Positions 1 through 11,675 of a stretch of 64,000 nt of DNA are shown here, one piece after another. This DNA comes from Penelope pileata. Its lineage: Eukaryota > Chordata > Aves > Galliformes > Cracidae. The first letter of the stretch is position 1, and each line of letters starts with the position of its first letter. Under the pieces are notes generated by a model. It saw only the letters and a program-made list of their open reading frames with translations. It searched no databases and was not told the DNA's origin. The stretch covers positions 62,001-126,000 of the forward strand of contig WBMW01004119.1 in NCBI GenBank assembly GCA_013396635.1, given 5' to 3'. Position numbers and translations under genes: made by a program.

Positions 1-120
1 CGGCCCGCGCCGCCCAGCGAGCGGGGAACGTGGCCTCCCCGGGGAGGTGGCCTCCCCGCAGCGCCCGGCCTCACGGAGCCGGTGGCCGCCTCCCGTCAGC
101 TGCTGCTCCGCTGCGGGCAG
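1..120. promoter_or_regulatory. Edge of a CpG-rich island
   Basis: The first 120 bases are strongly GC-rich with many CpG pairs, and the composition drops sharply to AT-rich after about base 125. CpG blocks like this in bird genomes usually mark promoters and first exons, so this may be the end of a promoter or 5' exon belonging to a gene left of the window. It contains a perfect 14-base palindrome, cctccccggggagg, at 34-47, and the 12-mer gtggcctccccg occurs twice, at 30-41 and 47-58. I see no consensus splice donor in the block and no convincing reading frame. The strand of any transcript cannot be decided. Confidence 0.5.
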
Positions 121-3100
121 CGGCTCAGACAGTCCCTGCTGTAATGGGGCTCCAACCCCAGTAGGGTAGAAGGGGGCACGGGTCTTGGTGTATATACTCT
201 GGGTACGCACTGGTCTGTGGGGGAAGAAGCACTATTGTCTCACAACAGTGGTTGGTTGGGGGCAGTAACATCTTAAAAGTGAAGTAAGTTGGATAAGCAC
301 ATGACTGCACAATGACTTCAGGTCCCCACAGATGGTGGAGTGACCCGGCGGGGTGAGAGGGGAAGGCGCGCACTTAGCTGGGCAGTCCTTTTCCTCCAGA
401 CACAGCCCCAGCAATCCGTGGTTACGGACCCACGCCCTGATGGGATGAGTGCAGGACCAACATCCCCGCCAGAAGGAATTCACAGCCAAATTTAGTCCGT
501 GTTTTAGCTTGGATTTGACTGCTCACTTCTTCCATTTCCATCCTGTGCACCTCTGGGGAACAGCCACCGTCTTTAACAATTTAATGTCTCTTTGCTAGGC
601 TCTGGCCTTGGGAGAACATCAATGCATTAATGTGGTTGGACACGTCTGATTTCTTGATTAGCAACCTCTGCACTGATCTATTAAAAGTCCTTGATATTCT
701 CTGTTGGATACTTTTTTTCTTTTTTTCTTTTTTCCCTGCTCTAAATATCTCCTCTTTTCATGGATTCTCTGTAAGCAGACAAATATCAAAACAGTAAATG
801 ACAAAAATGTGCAGCTAAATCTTTCCTTCTCAACGGGGATGCAGAGAAAAAGTATTACTTAGAATTTTAAAATGACAGAAATCGGTGGAATAGCAAGCAA
901 CACGAACAAGTCCATACTACAGAGTGTCTCACTTAGTCGCAGAGATTCATGCTCACATAGTATGACAAACAACCAGCACAACGTGCATGGGCAGCGCAAG
1001 GCAGAGGTCGTGGCACAGGTAAGATTCTCTGATGCACAGACAGGCCACGAAGCAGAACCTACAATTAGATGCTACTTCTGCGTACAGAGTGAGAGTGCAA
1101 CTGAAATACTTGTGTTGAGGTCTGTAATTTCCATGTGCCAACACAGTGCAAAAATTTGCAGAAAAAGGACCAGAACAACTACGGAGTCTGGGAAAAGGTT
1201 CTTGTATTGCAAGTACACCAACTACTTTGAAGAGCGAGGAGTCTCAAAAGTGACTTAATCTGTCTTCAGTTAGCTGTGTTGCCTTGAGCTCAGAATTTGC
1301 ATTGTTCAGGAAATTCTGACACTGATTTAGTTTTTGTTGGTTTTTTTTTTTCACTCTGAAGTGGCCCATTCTGGCAACGGAGAACAAAGGACAGATGGTG
1401 CTTATCCAGGCAATGATTCATACAGATGAAATGTAAGGGGAAGAAAGAGTATTAGGAGCATCTGTATCAAATCTGTGTCCATAGATGACATCCATGAATA
1501 GCACAGACTGTTAATTCAGTTTTATCAAATTAGAAAATAATTCAGTGGCCGAGAAGAATGATTTTCCATGTGTAGGAAGGTCAAATGAGTAATTAAAGCA
1601 GTAGACTGTTTCTGAAGACTTGGTTTCAGTTAATGGTTTTGTCTGGCTGATTGTGTGACCTTAAGCAAGCTCGTTAACTCCTGTGCAAAAGAACACTTCT
1701 TTACTATTCCTAATACTGCCTCTGATACTAAGGAACGGTTGGCTACAATTACTGTTGCTCTTAGAAATCTCAAAAGTTACAGGAACTATTAGCATTTCAG
1801 TTTTATATATACATTTAAAATTACTATTTTTCAAATAATGTGGTTTGGATTTATCAAAACTTCTTCTGAAACTGTTTTCATTTTCTTCTGAGAAGTACAC
1901 ACGTTTGCTGTGATTCATATTGGCCCCAAATTGTCGTCTTGAACCATTTTCAAGTGTCTTTTATCTGCTAGGACAAAACAGTCAAATATGTTTAATTTTT
2001 GTCTGTCTCTTGTTGCTACATATTACATTTTGTCTATGTGCTTTTAAATTCAAAAGGTGATTAAATATGTTTTGTCTTTATTTTATATGTCTTTTAGTGG
2101 CAGTTTTCATATCTAAAATGTTTCCAAGCATCACTTCCTGCATTTTATGCCTTTAGAGCTCAGATGCTGACTGCTCAACCTCATTTCCATTAAGGTCTGC
2201 ACTTGTAGCATAGAGTCTGTTTTCAGCAAGGTTACTGCTGAGAAGAGGCTTTGTGCAGCAAAAGAGCAAAGACCCCAGTGCTTTTCCCCCTTGGTTTGAC
2301 TTCATGTCTGTCAGTAGATTGGGATCTGTGGGTCCAGAGATCTCGCAGGGCTTGGGCTGAGACCGTCCAGAACCAAATGAGGAGAGAGTCTGGATCTGCT
2401 GAAGTGACCCTTGTTCCAGAAAGCAATGGAGCGAGGCTGGGCTCTCTTACTGTGTATCACTGCCATGAAAGCTGTAAAATGAAGTCTGCACTGTCTCTTG
2501 CCACTGGCTTATGTGAGTGACGGACAATTGTATCCATCCATTGTCTCTAAGTGAGCAGGCACTGTGTAGGAACAGTCTTGGTACGTGGAAGATTTTTTAA
2601 AAAAAGAGTTGAAAATATTGTTAGCAAAATTATATTTTCATATTGTATTTTTATGTATCTGCCGTGTAAATATATCAGCATATGTGCAAGACATACATGA
2701 CTTCATAGTTTTGCTTTTTCTGATGTAAAATCAACAAGCCTACTTATGTGGAAATCTACCCATGCTTTTTTTGTATTTCCCTGCATTTCCCTTCCACTAT
2801 TTATCTCCACTGGCATGTTGGATGTTCATACATTTCAGTATGTGTGTCTGTTTTCTAAAATTATGAAATATCATTACCAAAGCTTGCAGACTAGGGAAGA
2901 ATTTCATTAAAATTTAACTGCTGGGATTATTGTGGATTACAATTTCCATGTGTACAAAACACTTTGTTTATCTCACCACAGCTTTGACTAAGATAAATGT
3001 GTGCAATCAGTGTGTGCCTTAGTCTCAAGCCACGGGCACAAAACTCCCTCTCTCCTCCTTTATAGATAGAAAGTGTTACAAAGACTAAGCTTGCTTTGTG

Positions 3101-5643
3101 ATAATGTCTTTTGACAACTCCGAAGATGTCAGAGCAGCTTTTACTGAAAGGACAGTTAACAAGAAATTTGACCTAGTGGTATTTGCAGGTTTCCGCAGTT
3201 TAATTTGTAAACCTGGAGTGATAATTTTAAACAGTGAGTTTTGATTTTTTTTTTTTGCAAATGTGCGTGAGTATAGGTGTTTTTATCACACTTCTCATTT
3301 GTTTCACAAGTTTATTTGTTTCTACCTGAATATTAAACCATTGATCTATTATAGACACATTGTAAATTTATATGCAGGTTTAATTATTTTCATTAAATGA
3401 TAATTCACCATTTAAAAGAGTAACATAAAATACTCGAAATAACAATACAGCTTACATCTATCTGTCATTCCTGCTTTAATTTTCTGGTCCAAATAGACCT
3501 GGTAGAATATAATAACCGAATAAACCCATGATGTCCTACTTTAACATAAAGACCTCACTGCTAAGGTTGAGGTTAATCTATTATGCTATTATGGTTTCTG
3601 TAAGAAACCATACTAAACAATTTATTTTTAAGATACAAAAGCAGCAAAGGATTCTTCTGTTAGCTGTATAAAATCGCATAAAGAATGATAGATTTACTTT
3701 CAGATCCATAAAGGTCAAAAAAAAAATCCCAATTTGTCTTGTTCTGTTTGTAAAGATAATCATGAAAAATATGCAGGGGAGAGGTGAAAAACTAAACAAA
3801 AATCAAAACTAAATATCCTATTATCTTTGAAATAATCTCATGACCTTTTAATTTGAGGGTTAGCAAGACTGTGATTTGTGTCAGGTACACAATCAGCTCA
3901 ACATTTCAGGAAACTCATCTGAGTAATTCAACCAATTATTTTGCTGTGTTTATGTAAGCAAGTAAGCCGTCAGTCAATATTGAGAGAGTGGTACATGGTG
4001 ACAGATACAGGTTTAGGATTCTACCTGATTGATCTTAAGTACTTGCCTCCTTTGGACTTTATAATTGTGTGGCCCTACACTGTCATGGCCTTTAAAGCTT
4101 GAAAGACTCAACCCTTGCAAGTCCTGAACTAATGTACACGTGAAACCTGGCATGAGGTGAATACTTCAAACAAACAAACAGAGAATGACGAACATTTGTC
4201 TGATACAGATGAAGTTGTTTTGTCCCTTACTATGTCTAGATGCCCATCTTGGAAACTGTTGTGTTTAGCGTGTGGAAAGCTCACCAGTACCTCACAGGAA
4301 GGCCACCTCCTGCATGTGCCAAAACTGGAACTACTGTAAAGATATGATGGAGGAGTGTTTGGGCTGCACCTCGTGAACATGCATCTTTGAACTATTTTTT
4401 CATGATTCTTTGTAATTCTTCCAGATTCTGTAGAGATGGGCACTGGCACACAGAAAAAAAAATGTATGTATATTCTCTTTTGCATGACATTTTTATCCTC
4501 ACATGGAAGTATACAGTTGGGGGCATTTATTAGAAAAATTAGCAATAGTCCATTCTTTTATGTCAACTGTTTTCATTTTGTGAAGGTTTTTATATGATTT
4601 TATTTTCAAGCACAAACATGTAGTTATGGATGGCAAAGTCCAGTGTAAAAAATAAAAATCGAAAAGTGTAAGAATCTGTCCATCTGATATGGCTTTCTTT
4701 TTTATATTTCTCATGTCTCGTAATGTATTTTAACTTTTGTTTTTTAAGCTTCATCCACATTTTTTTTTGTAGCAGAGATGTTACAATTTTAAAGAAAATA
4801 AAAAAATTACAGAGAAAACACAGACCTTTGCTTTATAGACAAAAAGAAAAAAACAGAGAAGTGGAAACAAAGAAAAATTAGATGCCTTGAAAAAACATTC
4901 CACTAGTTTCACATGACTGTGTAGGAATGGAAGTCACACAAAGTAAATGTTGGTCATATCACTTAGTGCTTTTCTGGAAGTTGCTGAGATATACCTGCAT
5001 AAAAGATGCTTTGAGTCTACCTAGTGTAAAACATTTTACTTTCTCTTGTTTTAGGAAAGATTATCTAGTACCTTTCTTTTCAGCTTCACGGATGAGGAAA
5101 ACTGGATGAATCGTTAGTTAAACATGAAGAGAATCCTACTGTTTCTGTTAATTAATAACAGTTTTGTAAAAATCTATTTCATTCTAGTCCCTTGCTAATT
5201 TAACAAGACATGACGGCATTTACCATCATCAAGAAAGCACCCAGACATGTAAAAAAAGACAACTGTTGTGTTTTCCTGTCAAAAGACAGAACTACACCTA
5301 GCAGTGCTTGCTACTGGACAGAAAATTAATCAGACAACTGGTCTTTACAAAGCCAGAGCTTATGCTGAAAATGCATGTGTTAATAGTAGCCTTACAGAGT
5401 ATTTTGTGCCAGCCATCTGCATCAAGATATAGCATGTAACCTTACTGACCCTGTTTGATACAGGCTTTTAATAATTAGTGATTTCATTTCAGGGTTAGAA
5501 ACAGCATTTTGGCTGCAAAATACATCTTCTGAAGTAAGCATTCGTACTTTAAATAAAGTTTGATTTTGCCCCTTCTCAAGAAGTTTTTCACTTGGAAATT
5601 GATATGACTTTGCTCTTAGTCACCAATACAGTCCTTAAAGAGG
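121..5643. other. Unique AT-rich non-coding DNA
   Basis: About 5.5 kb with no recognisable repeat or known gene. It holds short homopolymer runs (T-rich near 711-737 and 1331-1350, T13 near 3244) and many stops in all frames. The only notable reading frame is the 128-codon stretch listed separately at 872-1258. It could be intronic if the CpG block at the left edge is a first exon, but nothing in the sequence proves that. Confidence 0.6.
872..1258 (+). other. Unrecognised 128-codon open frame
   Basis: An ATG-started frame of 128 codons in AT-rich DNA about 750 bases from the CpG-rich left edge. The predicted protein is polar, with scattered Cys and no signal peptide, membrane segment or motif I recognise. 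A consensus splice donor, CACAG then GTAAGA, lies inside it at about 1018-1019, so if any part is real, 872-1018 could be an exon and the remainder intron. A frame this long can arise by chance in a window of this size. I do not assign a function. Confidence 0.1.
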
Positions 5644-6060
5644 ATCACAGAATCAGAGAATCGTAGGGGCTGGAAGGGATCTCTGGGGATCATCTAGTCC
5701 AACCCCCCTGCTAAAGGAGGTTCCCTACAGTAGGATACATGGGAAAGCATCCAGGTGGGTTTTGAGCATCTCCAGAGAAGGAGACTCCACAATCTCTCTG
5801 GGCAGCCTCTTCCAGTGCTCTGTGAGCCTCACAGTAAAGACGTTTATCCTCATGTTCATGTGGACCTTCCCGTTGCTCCTTGTCCTTTTCCTGGGCACCA
5901 CTGAAAAAAGCCTGGCCCCATCTACTTGACACCTGCCCTTACAAATATCTCTTTTAAGTGTTGGTAAGATCCCCTCTCAGTCTTCTCTTCTCCAGGCTGA
6001 ACAGTCCTAGGTCTTTCAGCCTTTCCTCATAAGAGATATGCTCCAGGCCCCAGGATATAG
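5644..6060 (-). mobile_element. CR1 LINE, 3' fragment
   Basis: Read on the minus strand this is the 3' end of a CR1 non-LTR retrotransposon. On the plus strand it opens with the reversed tail (cacagaatcagagaatcgta), followed by the typical reversed text for two-base-clipped CR1 ends: ggaagggatctctggggatc, the short fragment ctagtccaacccccctgct, and later gatcccctctcagtcttctc. It is heavily 5' truncated at about 415 bases, as most CR1 copies are, and contains only 3' UTR and the last part of the ORF2 region. Reading frames here are non-functional. Confidence 0.87.
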
Positions 6061-9000
6061 TTGTCTTTATAGTCTTTTGCATCACCTGCAAAGATTTAAA
6101 ATTGTATCTATCCCTTCAAGCTTCTTTTTAATAACTTTTCTCATTTTATGTTGTTCTAATATTTAAAAATTATGCATGTTTTTCAGGTAAAAAAAAATTA
6201 AATCTAAACCAGGAAAATTGGCAGCTCAGCTGAGAGTGAATATTTGAGAACACTGGTAGATGGACAGGAGGATGGAGACAGAGAGGCCTAGTTGTGTAAA
6301 CTTGGGTCCTCTAGGGTAGGACTGGCCCTTACAGTGAGGAATAGGAGGCCAAAGAACTTCCGTTTTCAATGAATTCTGCTTCAAGACCCTCATAGGCAAT
6401 TTGGCAGACATTAAAAGAACAGCTATCTCTTCCTGCATAACCTATGTAAATCAAATTTGTTTCCCACTCCCTGAAATGCAGCAGGCCAAATCCTAATCTT
6501 AATGTTTAAAATCACTCTCTAGATTTATACTACAGATAAATTTAGGGATACAAAGAAAGCTTCATTTAATTTCTCTGTCCAATTTCTTTCAACTTAATTT
6601 CTCTGTTGTAGGCATGTTTCTGTGCGTGAAAGCACAATTTTATTAATATATGTTAAATTTAGCATAGTTCTTATTATGTTTACTTTTCTACTGCAGAGGA
6701 GGGATCCATTCTTGCCTTCTACACTGAGTTGTAAACTTAGCTGCCCACTCCACCATTATCCAAGGACACTGGAAAGTTGATAGAGCTTTTTGTTATTTGT
6801 TTTTAATTGTTTTTATCATGGATAAGATGGACAAAAATTGACACATTAAGTAACACTATAATTTAAAGATCTCTATCATGGATGTTTGATCTTTTATATT
6901 CTTATGTTTCCCTGAAAATAACTCAGCAGGAGACTGCTCAGAGTAAAAAAAAATAGTACATTTCAGTTAATTCAATTAATACATTTGTGTTTATATTCAC
7001 TAAGGTTGAAGTCACTGCTACTGAAAGGAACAGTAACCTCTGGTATAATATGAGCTTCTTCCAGGGATGCATTAAGTAATCTTGCTAACTTCTGTAATGC
7101 TTCTCTAAGGACAGAATTAAATGCAAAGGAGTGCTGTGGGTGAGGCTGGGTGGTGTTTAACACGAGTGTTACAAAGCACTTAAAAAGGAGATAAATTAAG
7201 GGAGATTTGCCATGTTCTTTTAGTAGTAATTGGTAAAGATTGTTTTGGTATATTAATATGACTTGCTTAATTCAGTCCTGACATCATTTAAATATGCTGG
7301 ACTTGTTTGTACAGACATGTAATGGCCTTTTTTTCTTTTTGGAGGAAAAGCAGCTTTATAGGCTAAAATACAAAAATAAGCCTGACTGATAAACATATTA
7401 TTCTGAATGTTAGTATACAGTAAACAATACTAAACAATTGTGATTCAGAGTAAGACTTACAGCACTGACCTTCCTGGGAAAATCTGGCTGGCTGATGATG
7501 TTTCGTTGGTTATAGCATAGTAATTTTGCCAGCTGGTATTTATCACATCTGTTAAGCATATTCAGGGAAAAAATCGTCGGTAGGGAAAAATGGCTACAGC
7601 AACAGCCCCTGGTTTACGTGTCACTGCTCTCAGCAGTTTGATTCAAGGCTAAATGCCTGTTCATTATAGGAGCACTGGTACAGGGTTATGCTAAGCAAGG
7701 ATTTAATTCACTGCTCTCTACGCTGGCTTCCATATGTACTCATTTGGACTTCAGGATGCCTACAAAAGGCATCCACTCTCACAACAGACATTATGGATGA
7801 AATGCAGATCTTTTTGTCTTCCTGAGGTCATCTCTGGAAGGCTGGATGCAATAGCTGAAAGCTGCATTGAATGGCAAGTCTTATCTACAGCGCAAGCAAG
7901 ACACCATAAGCTGCAGGACTACCCAGGTTTTCCTCCTCTGTCATTGCCAATAGGGTCATTTGGAAGCAGATGCAGAAATGTTCCACACTAGGAAAGTTCA
8001 AACAGATGGCTGGTGTAGCTCTGATCCTGCCCTCAGGGTCATTCTGCAGAGCAACATGGACAGCATTTACAAGCTGTATGTCTCACTATGATGGTATTGG
8101 AAATTGGAAGATTGGTTGCTTGGAGGGTTTTACTTTGAATGTGGATAATTAATCTCCAACATTGGTTCAGGATTTTCTGGTCCACATAATTATTGCAGAT
8201 CTGTTCCCTGACACATATGAGTTCAAATCACTGCATTTTGCCAATGTATTTGGGGGGGATGTCAGCGTAGAGATTTGGACACTAGAGAGGATTTTGGTTA
8301 TGCTTCAAGAAGGAAGAAAGATAGACTGGCATAATTCCAGAAAATTAAGTGATGGATTTATGATTTTGCTAAAATTGGGTTGGGGCCCCAAAAGATTTGT
8401 ACAAATGTCAATATTCAAATAAAAATGGCTTTTGTAAAGTTTCCTATTCCCTTCAAATAGTTGAAGGCTTATTTTTGAAATAAAATGTTTTGAAAACTGC
8501 AGTATTTTAAGATGAATTTGTATATGCAGGTTGCTGACTGAGAGTTCCATTTTACAAAAGCGTTCCATAAAAATTCTGTTTAAGGGAAGATAAAGAAGAG
8601 CACTGAATTTATTACTGATCTCCAATTAAGCTATCAGAATGTTGTACTTTGACATAATGTAGTCTATTGAAACTGATAAAATAATGAAAAATATCAGGAG
8701 TGGGCGAAAAAGAGCCAAGTTTGTCTGCTCTGAACAATATTAGTAGAGGTAATGTTTTGAGGCCTGCTTGACAGTCATCCAGATTTGACTTGAACCGATG
8801 GTCAGCTATATGGATTAAGTGCATCAGGCCTGAAAATGTGCCGCTACGCTCAAACTCAACACAGAGACAATACAGCCTGCATTCAGCAAAACATTGGGGT
8901 GTCAGATCTTAACAGGAGCTCAAATTGCTCATCAATATTTAAAAATTAGGGAGAGATCAGAACTAGTGTCGCATAGGTCTAGTTCTGGATAGAGGTAAGA

Positions 9001-9941
9001 AATTTGCTTTGAGAATGAGCTGCCCTTGAAAGCTAAATACATCCTTTCCAAAATTGGCATTGACATGCATTTCAGTATATCACACATACAGTTTCATCAA
9101 GGGCTTAGCATTCTGCTTGGTGCATAATCAGATTAGTCTATAAGCACAGAAGTATGTGTATTTTTAATTATTATGGAAAAAGTTTCTTACCCTATAGAAA
9201 AATGTTCTTGAGAGTAAGAGGAATGATAGATGACTTCTATAATCAGAATAGTCCTTAAATGTACAAATTATTGCTTATGAAGTTTAGGAACATCCAATTT
9301 AGGCAAAGCAAATGAAAACTATGTTTTTCCACACGTACTATATAAAATTCTCGAGCGTCTTTTGAAATTTATGAACACTAGGGCAAAATTGTAAAAATAA
9401 ATACCAATGATAGTCATTTTTACATCGGTGTTCATTTTTACTTTCCTCCTTAGTTACAAGCGCCCATAATTACTATAATAAAATCCAGTTTAGTTGCTTT
9501 TTAATGATAGCTCACTGTGCTTTTTAGATATCCAGAGAATAATTTTAAAGTCATTACCATTCTTTATATGCTAATCTAGTTGCTCACAATAGTTTATCAA
9601 TTTTCACATAAATCCATGTTTTAAACATTAAACATTTCCTGATCTGCAAGATAGGGACTAAATAAAATACATACAACACTTTGCAAGGAAAGTAATAAAA
9701 TCTAGCATTTGAATATCAAGATTTACTCCATAAGGAATTAGATAAAATCAAAAACTGTGGTGAAACAATGTGGTATCTCCCAAATAGGAAACCTGAAAGA
9801 CATGAAAAGGAATTCACCCTATGTTTTCATCCAGTTAGAGTAAACTCCGTGGTTAGAGCCTCAGTCCAGCAGTTTGTCACAGCTTTGAGTATACAAGTAA
9901 TCCCTCTGAGACCAGCTTTCAACGGATAACACCACATATTC
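6061..9941. other. Unique AT-rich non-coding DNA
   Basis: Nearly 4 kb between a CR1 and a mariner with no repeat I recognise. Between 7734 and 8422 the plus strand has three short adjacent open frames of 85, 60 and 86 codons in different frames, followed by an AATAAA at about 8417. The peptides match no family I know, and the frames are not joined by clear splice sites, so I do not call a gene. Confidence 0.55.
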
Positions 9942-10174
9942 TACATAGTTTGCGCTGAAAGTAATGCCTCCTGTTTATTTCCATGGAAACTACAACAGAC
10001 ACAGAAAGCACAATAACACTAGATGATAGAGCTACAAATTCTCAGCTACAAAACACTATTTTTGAACATTGTCACCACCATTAGCTATGCATTTTTGCCA
10101 GCGATGAACAAGAACCTGCATGCTGTGCTCATAAAAATCTGCACCAGTGGAGGTGCCCCACTGTTTCACAGCTG

Positions 10175-11538
10175 CTACAGCAGCATCATTACTAGGAAGA
10201 TGTTGCCCACATATCCATCTTTCATCGGCCCAAACAGATGGAAGTCAGACAGCACCAAATCTGAACTATGTGGTGGGTGTGGTAGGACAGTGGAGCCAAG
10301 ATGGGCAACGTGCTTCACAGTCTTCAAACTGGTACGGGGCTGGGCGTTATGGTGTTGCAAGAGAAAGGTTGTCTTCCCTGGACTTACTCTGGAAGTTCAA
10401 GCCTTCAGCTTACTCAGCCTCACAATGTAGCAGTCAGAGCTGATGGTTTGTCCAGGTTCCAGGAAACCCAGAAGGATCACCCCTTTCCTATCCCAAAAGA
10501 CAGTGCACATCACTTTACCTGCTAAGGGCTGTGTCTTGAACTTTTTCTTCAATGAGGAATTCACATGTCACCACTTTGTGGACTGCTGTTATGACTCTGG
10601 CTCGTAGTGGTGACACCACGTCTCATCCCTGGTAATGATGCAATCCAGGAAACTGTCTCCTACAGCCTCGTTTTGGGTCAACTGGTCCTAACAAATTTGC
10701 ATACAGCGTTCCTGTGTGAGCATTCATGGGACCCACCTGGCGCAAACTTCGCAACAGTCCAATGCTGCCACCGTTTCTAACACACTGAAGCTGATATTCA
10801 GCTCAATACTCAGCTCCCTGGTTGTAATTCACCGATTCGCATGGACAAACTGATCAAGACCTTCTTCACAAAGATAGGCTGAGGGAGGTGGGCTTGCTCA
10901 GCCTAGAGAAGGATCCAGGGAGACCTCATTGCAGCTTTCTAATACTTAAAAGGTAGCTTGTAAACAAGAGGGAAATCAACTTTTTATATGGGTGGATAGT
11001 GACAGAACAAAGGGGAACAGTTTTAAACTGAAAGAGGGGAGATTTAGATTAGATGTCAGGGGGAATTTTTTCACTGAGAGGGTGGTGAGGCACTGGAACA
11101 GGTTGCCCAGAGAGGGTATGGATGTCCCACCCCTGGAGGTGTTCAAGGCCAGGCTGGGTGGGGCCCTGGGCAGCCTGATCTGGTATCTGACCAAATGGAC
11201 TGCAACCCTGCTTGTGGGAGGGAGTCTGGAACTAGACGATCATTGAGGTCTCTTCCAACTCAATTCATTTTATGATTCTATGATGCATTTTGTGGTGGGA
11301 CAGCTATGCATGGATGTCCAGAATGTGGTTTGTCTTTCGTATTGCTGTTGCTGAAACACACTGCCCACTGCCTCACTGTGCTCACACCCAGTATTTGGTC
11401 TCCATAAACATTCAGCAAGTGCTGATGAATGTCAATGGGCGCTATTTTTTCCACATGAAGGAATTCAGTTCCACACCTTTGCTCCATCTGCACTCCCATG
11501 TCAGACACCATTGTGTCAGAGTGCCCCTCTGCTGCCAT
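10175..11538 (-). pseudogene. Mariner transposase, broken by CR1 insertion
   Basis: This is the cut-and-paste transposase reading frame of mariner copy 1. It starts at the ATG at 11538 (MAAEGHSDTMV), and its HTH region reads DIHQHLLNVYGD, then STVRQWAV. It stops being mariner where the CR1 begins. The catalytic tail is readable at 10360-10175. There the second catalytic Asp, normally in an HxDNA motif, reads QHHNA, so Asp is replaced by His (codon at 10349-10351). Exactly 34 residues separate that position from the final Asp in LSDFHLF, giving DD34D spacing. With an insertion, a lost catalytic residue and further frame breaks, it cannot act. Confidence 0.85.
10871..11284 (+). mobile_element. 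CR1 LINE 3' end nested in mariner
   Basis: A 5'-truncated CR1 3' end in sense orientation. It contains the standard landmarks in order: ggtgggcttgctcagcctag, agagaaggatcc, ttttttcactgagagggtgg, cactggaacaggttgcccag, ggtgttcaaggccaggctgg, and the tail ttttatgattctatgat. It interrupts mariner copy 1. Mariner sequence stops at about 10870 (...gaccttcttca) and resumes at about 11285 (ttttgtggtgggacagct), as judged against mariner copy 4 at 30540-30580. It must therefore be younger than that mariner copy. No long target duplication is visible, as is usual for CR1. Confidence 0.9.
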
Positions 11539-11675
11539 CTGTCACACAGCAACAAAATATAACAGAATATTGGTGGGAAGGTTCAGCCTCTGCTGCCATA
11601 CCACCATCATCTGCCTCTGATGATGTGGGCCATCATCACAAAACAGGAGGCACTACTTTCAGAGTAGCCCTTGTA

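Larger units (their letters stand above)
9944..11673 (-). mobile_element. Near full-length mariner transposon (copy 1)
   Basis: Both ends carry the inverted repeat shared by all six copies in this window (core gaaagtaatgcctcc), and TA dinucleotides flank it at 9942-9943 and 11674-11675, the mariner target site. Without the CR1 nested at 10871-11284 the element is about 1.3 kb, the normal size for the group. The transposase reads on the minus strand from about 11538: an N-terminal DNA-binding part, then, past the CR1, a C-terminal part ending in HPPHSSDLVLSDFHLF, the mariner third-Asp signature. It resembles galliform Galluhop/Mariner1; that name is from memory. Confidence 0.92.

Noticed and set aside
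7734..8422. Three adjacent short frames followed by AATAAA
   Set aside because: They lie in different frames without splice sites between them, and the peptides match nothing I know.
10992..11246. 84-codon plus frame inside the nested CR1
   Set aside because: It is CR1 3' UTR text that is open by chance. Similar frames occur in the CR1 at 56.6 kb.
11290..11562. Plus-strand open frames over mariner copy 1
   Set aside because: They are antisense shadows of the minus-strand transposase. The same applies to minus-strand frames over copies 2, 3 and 4.
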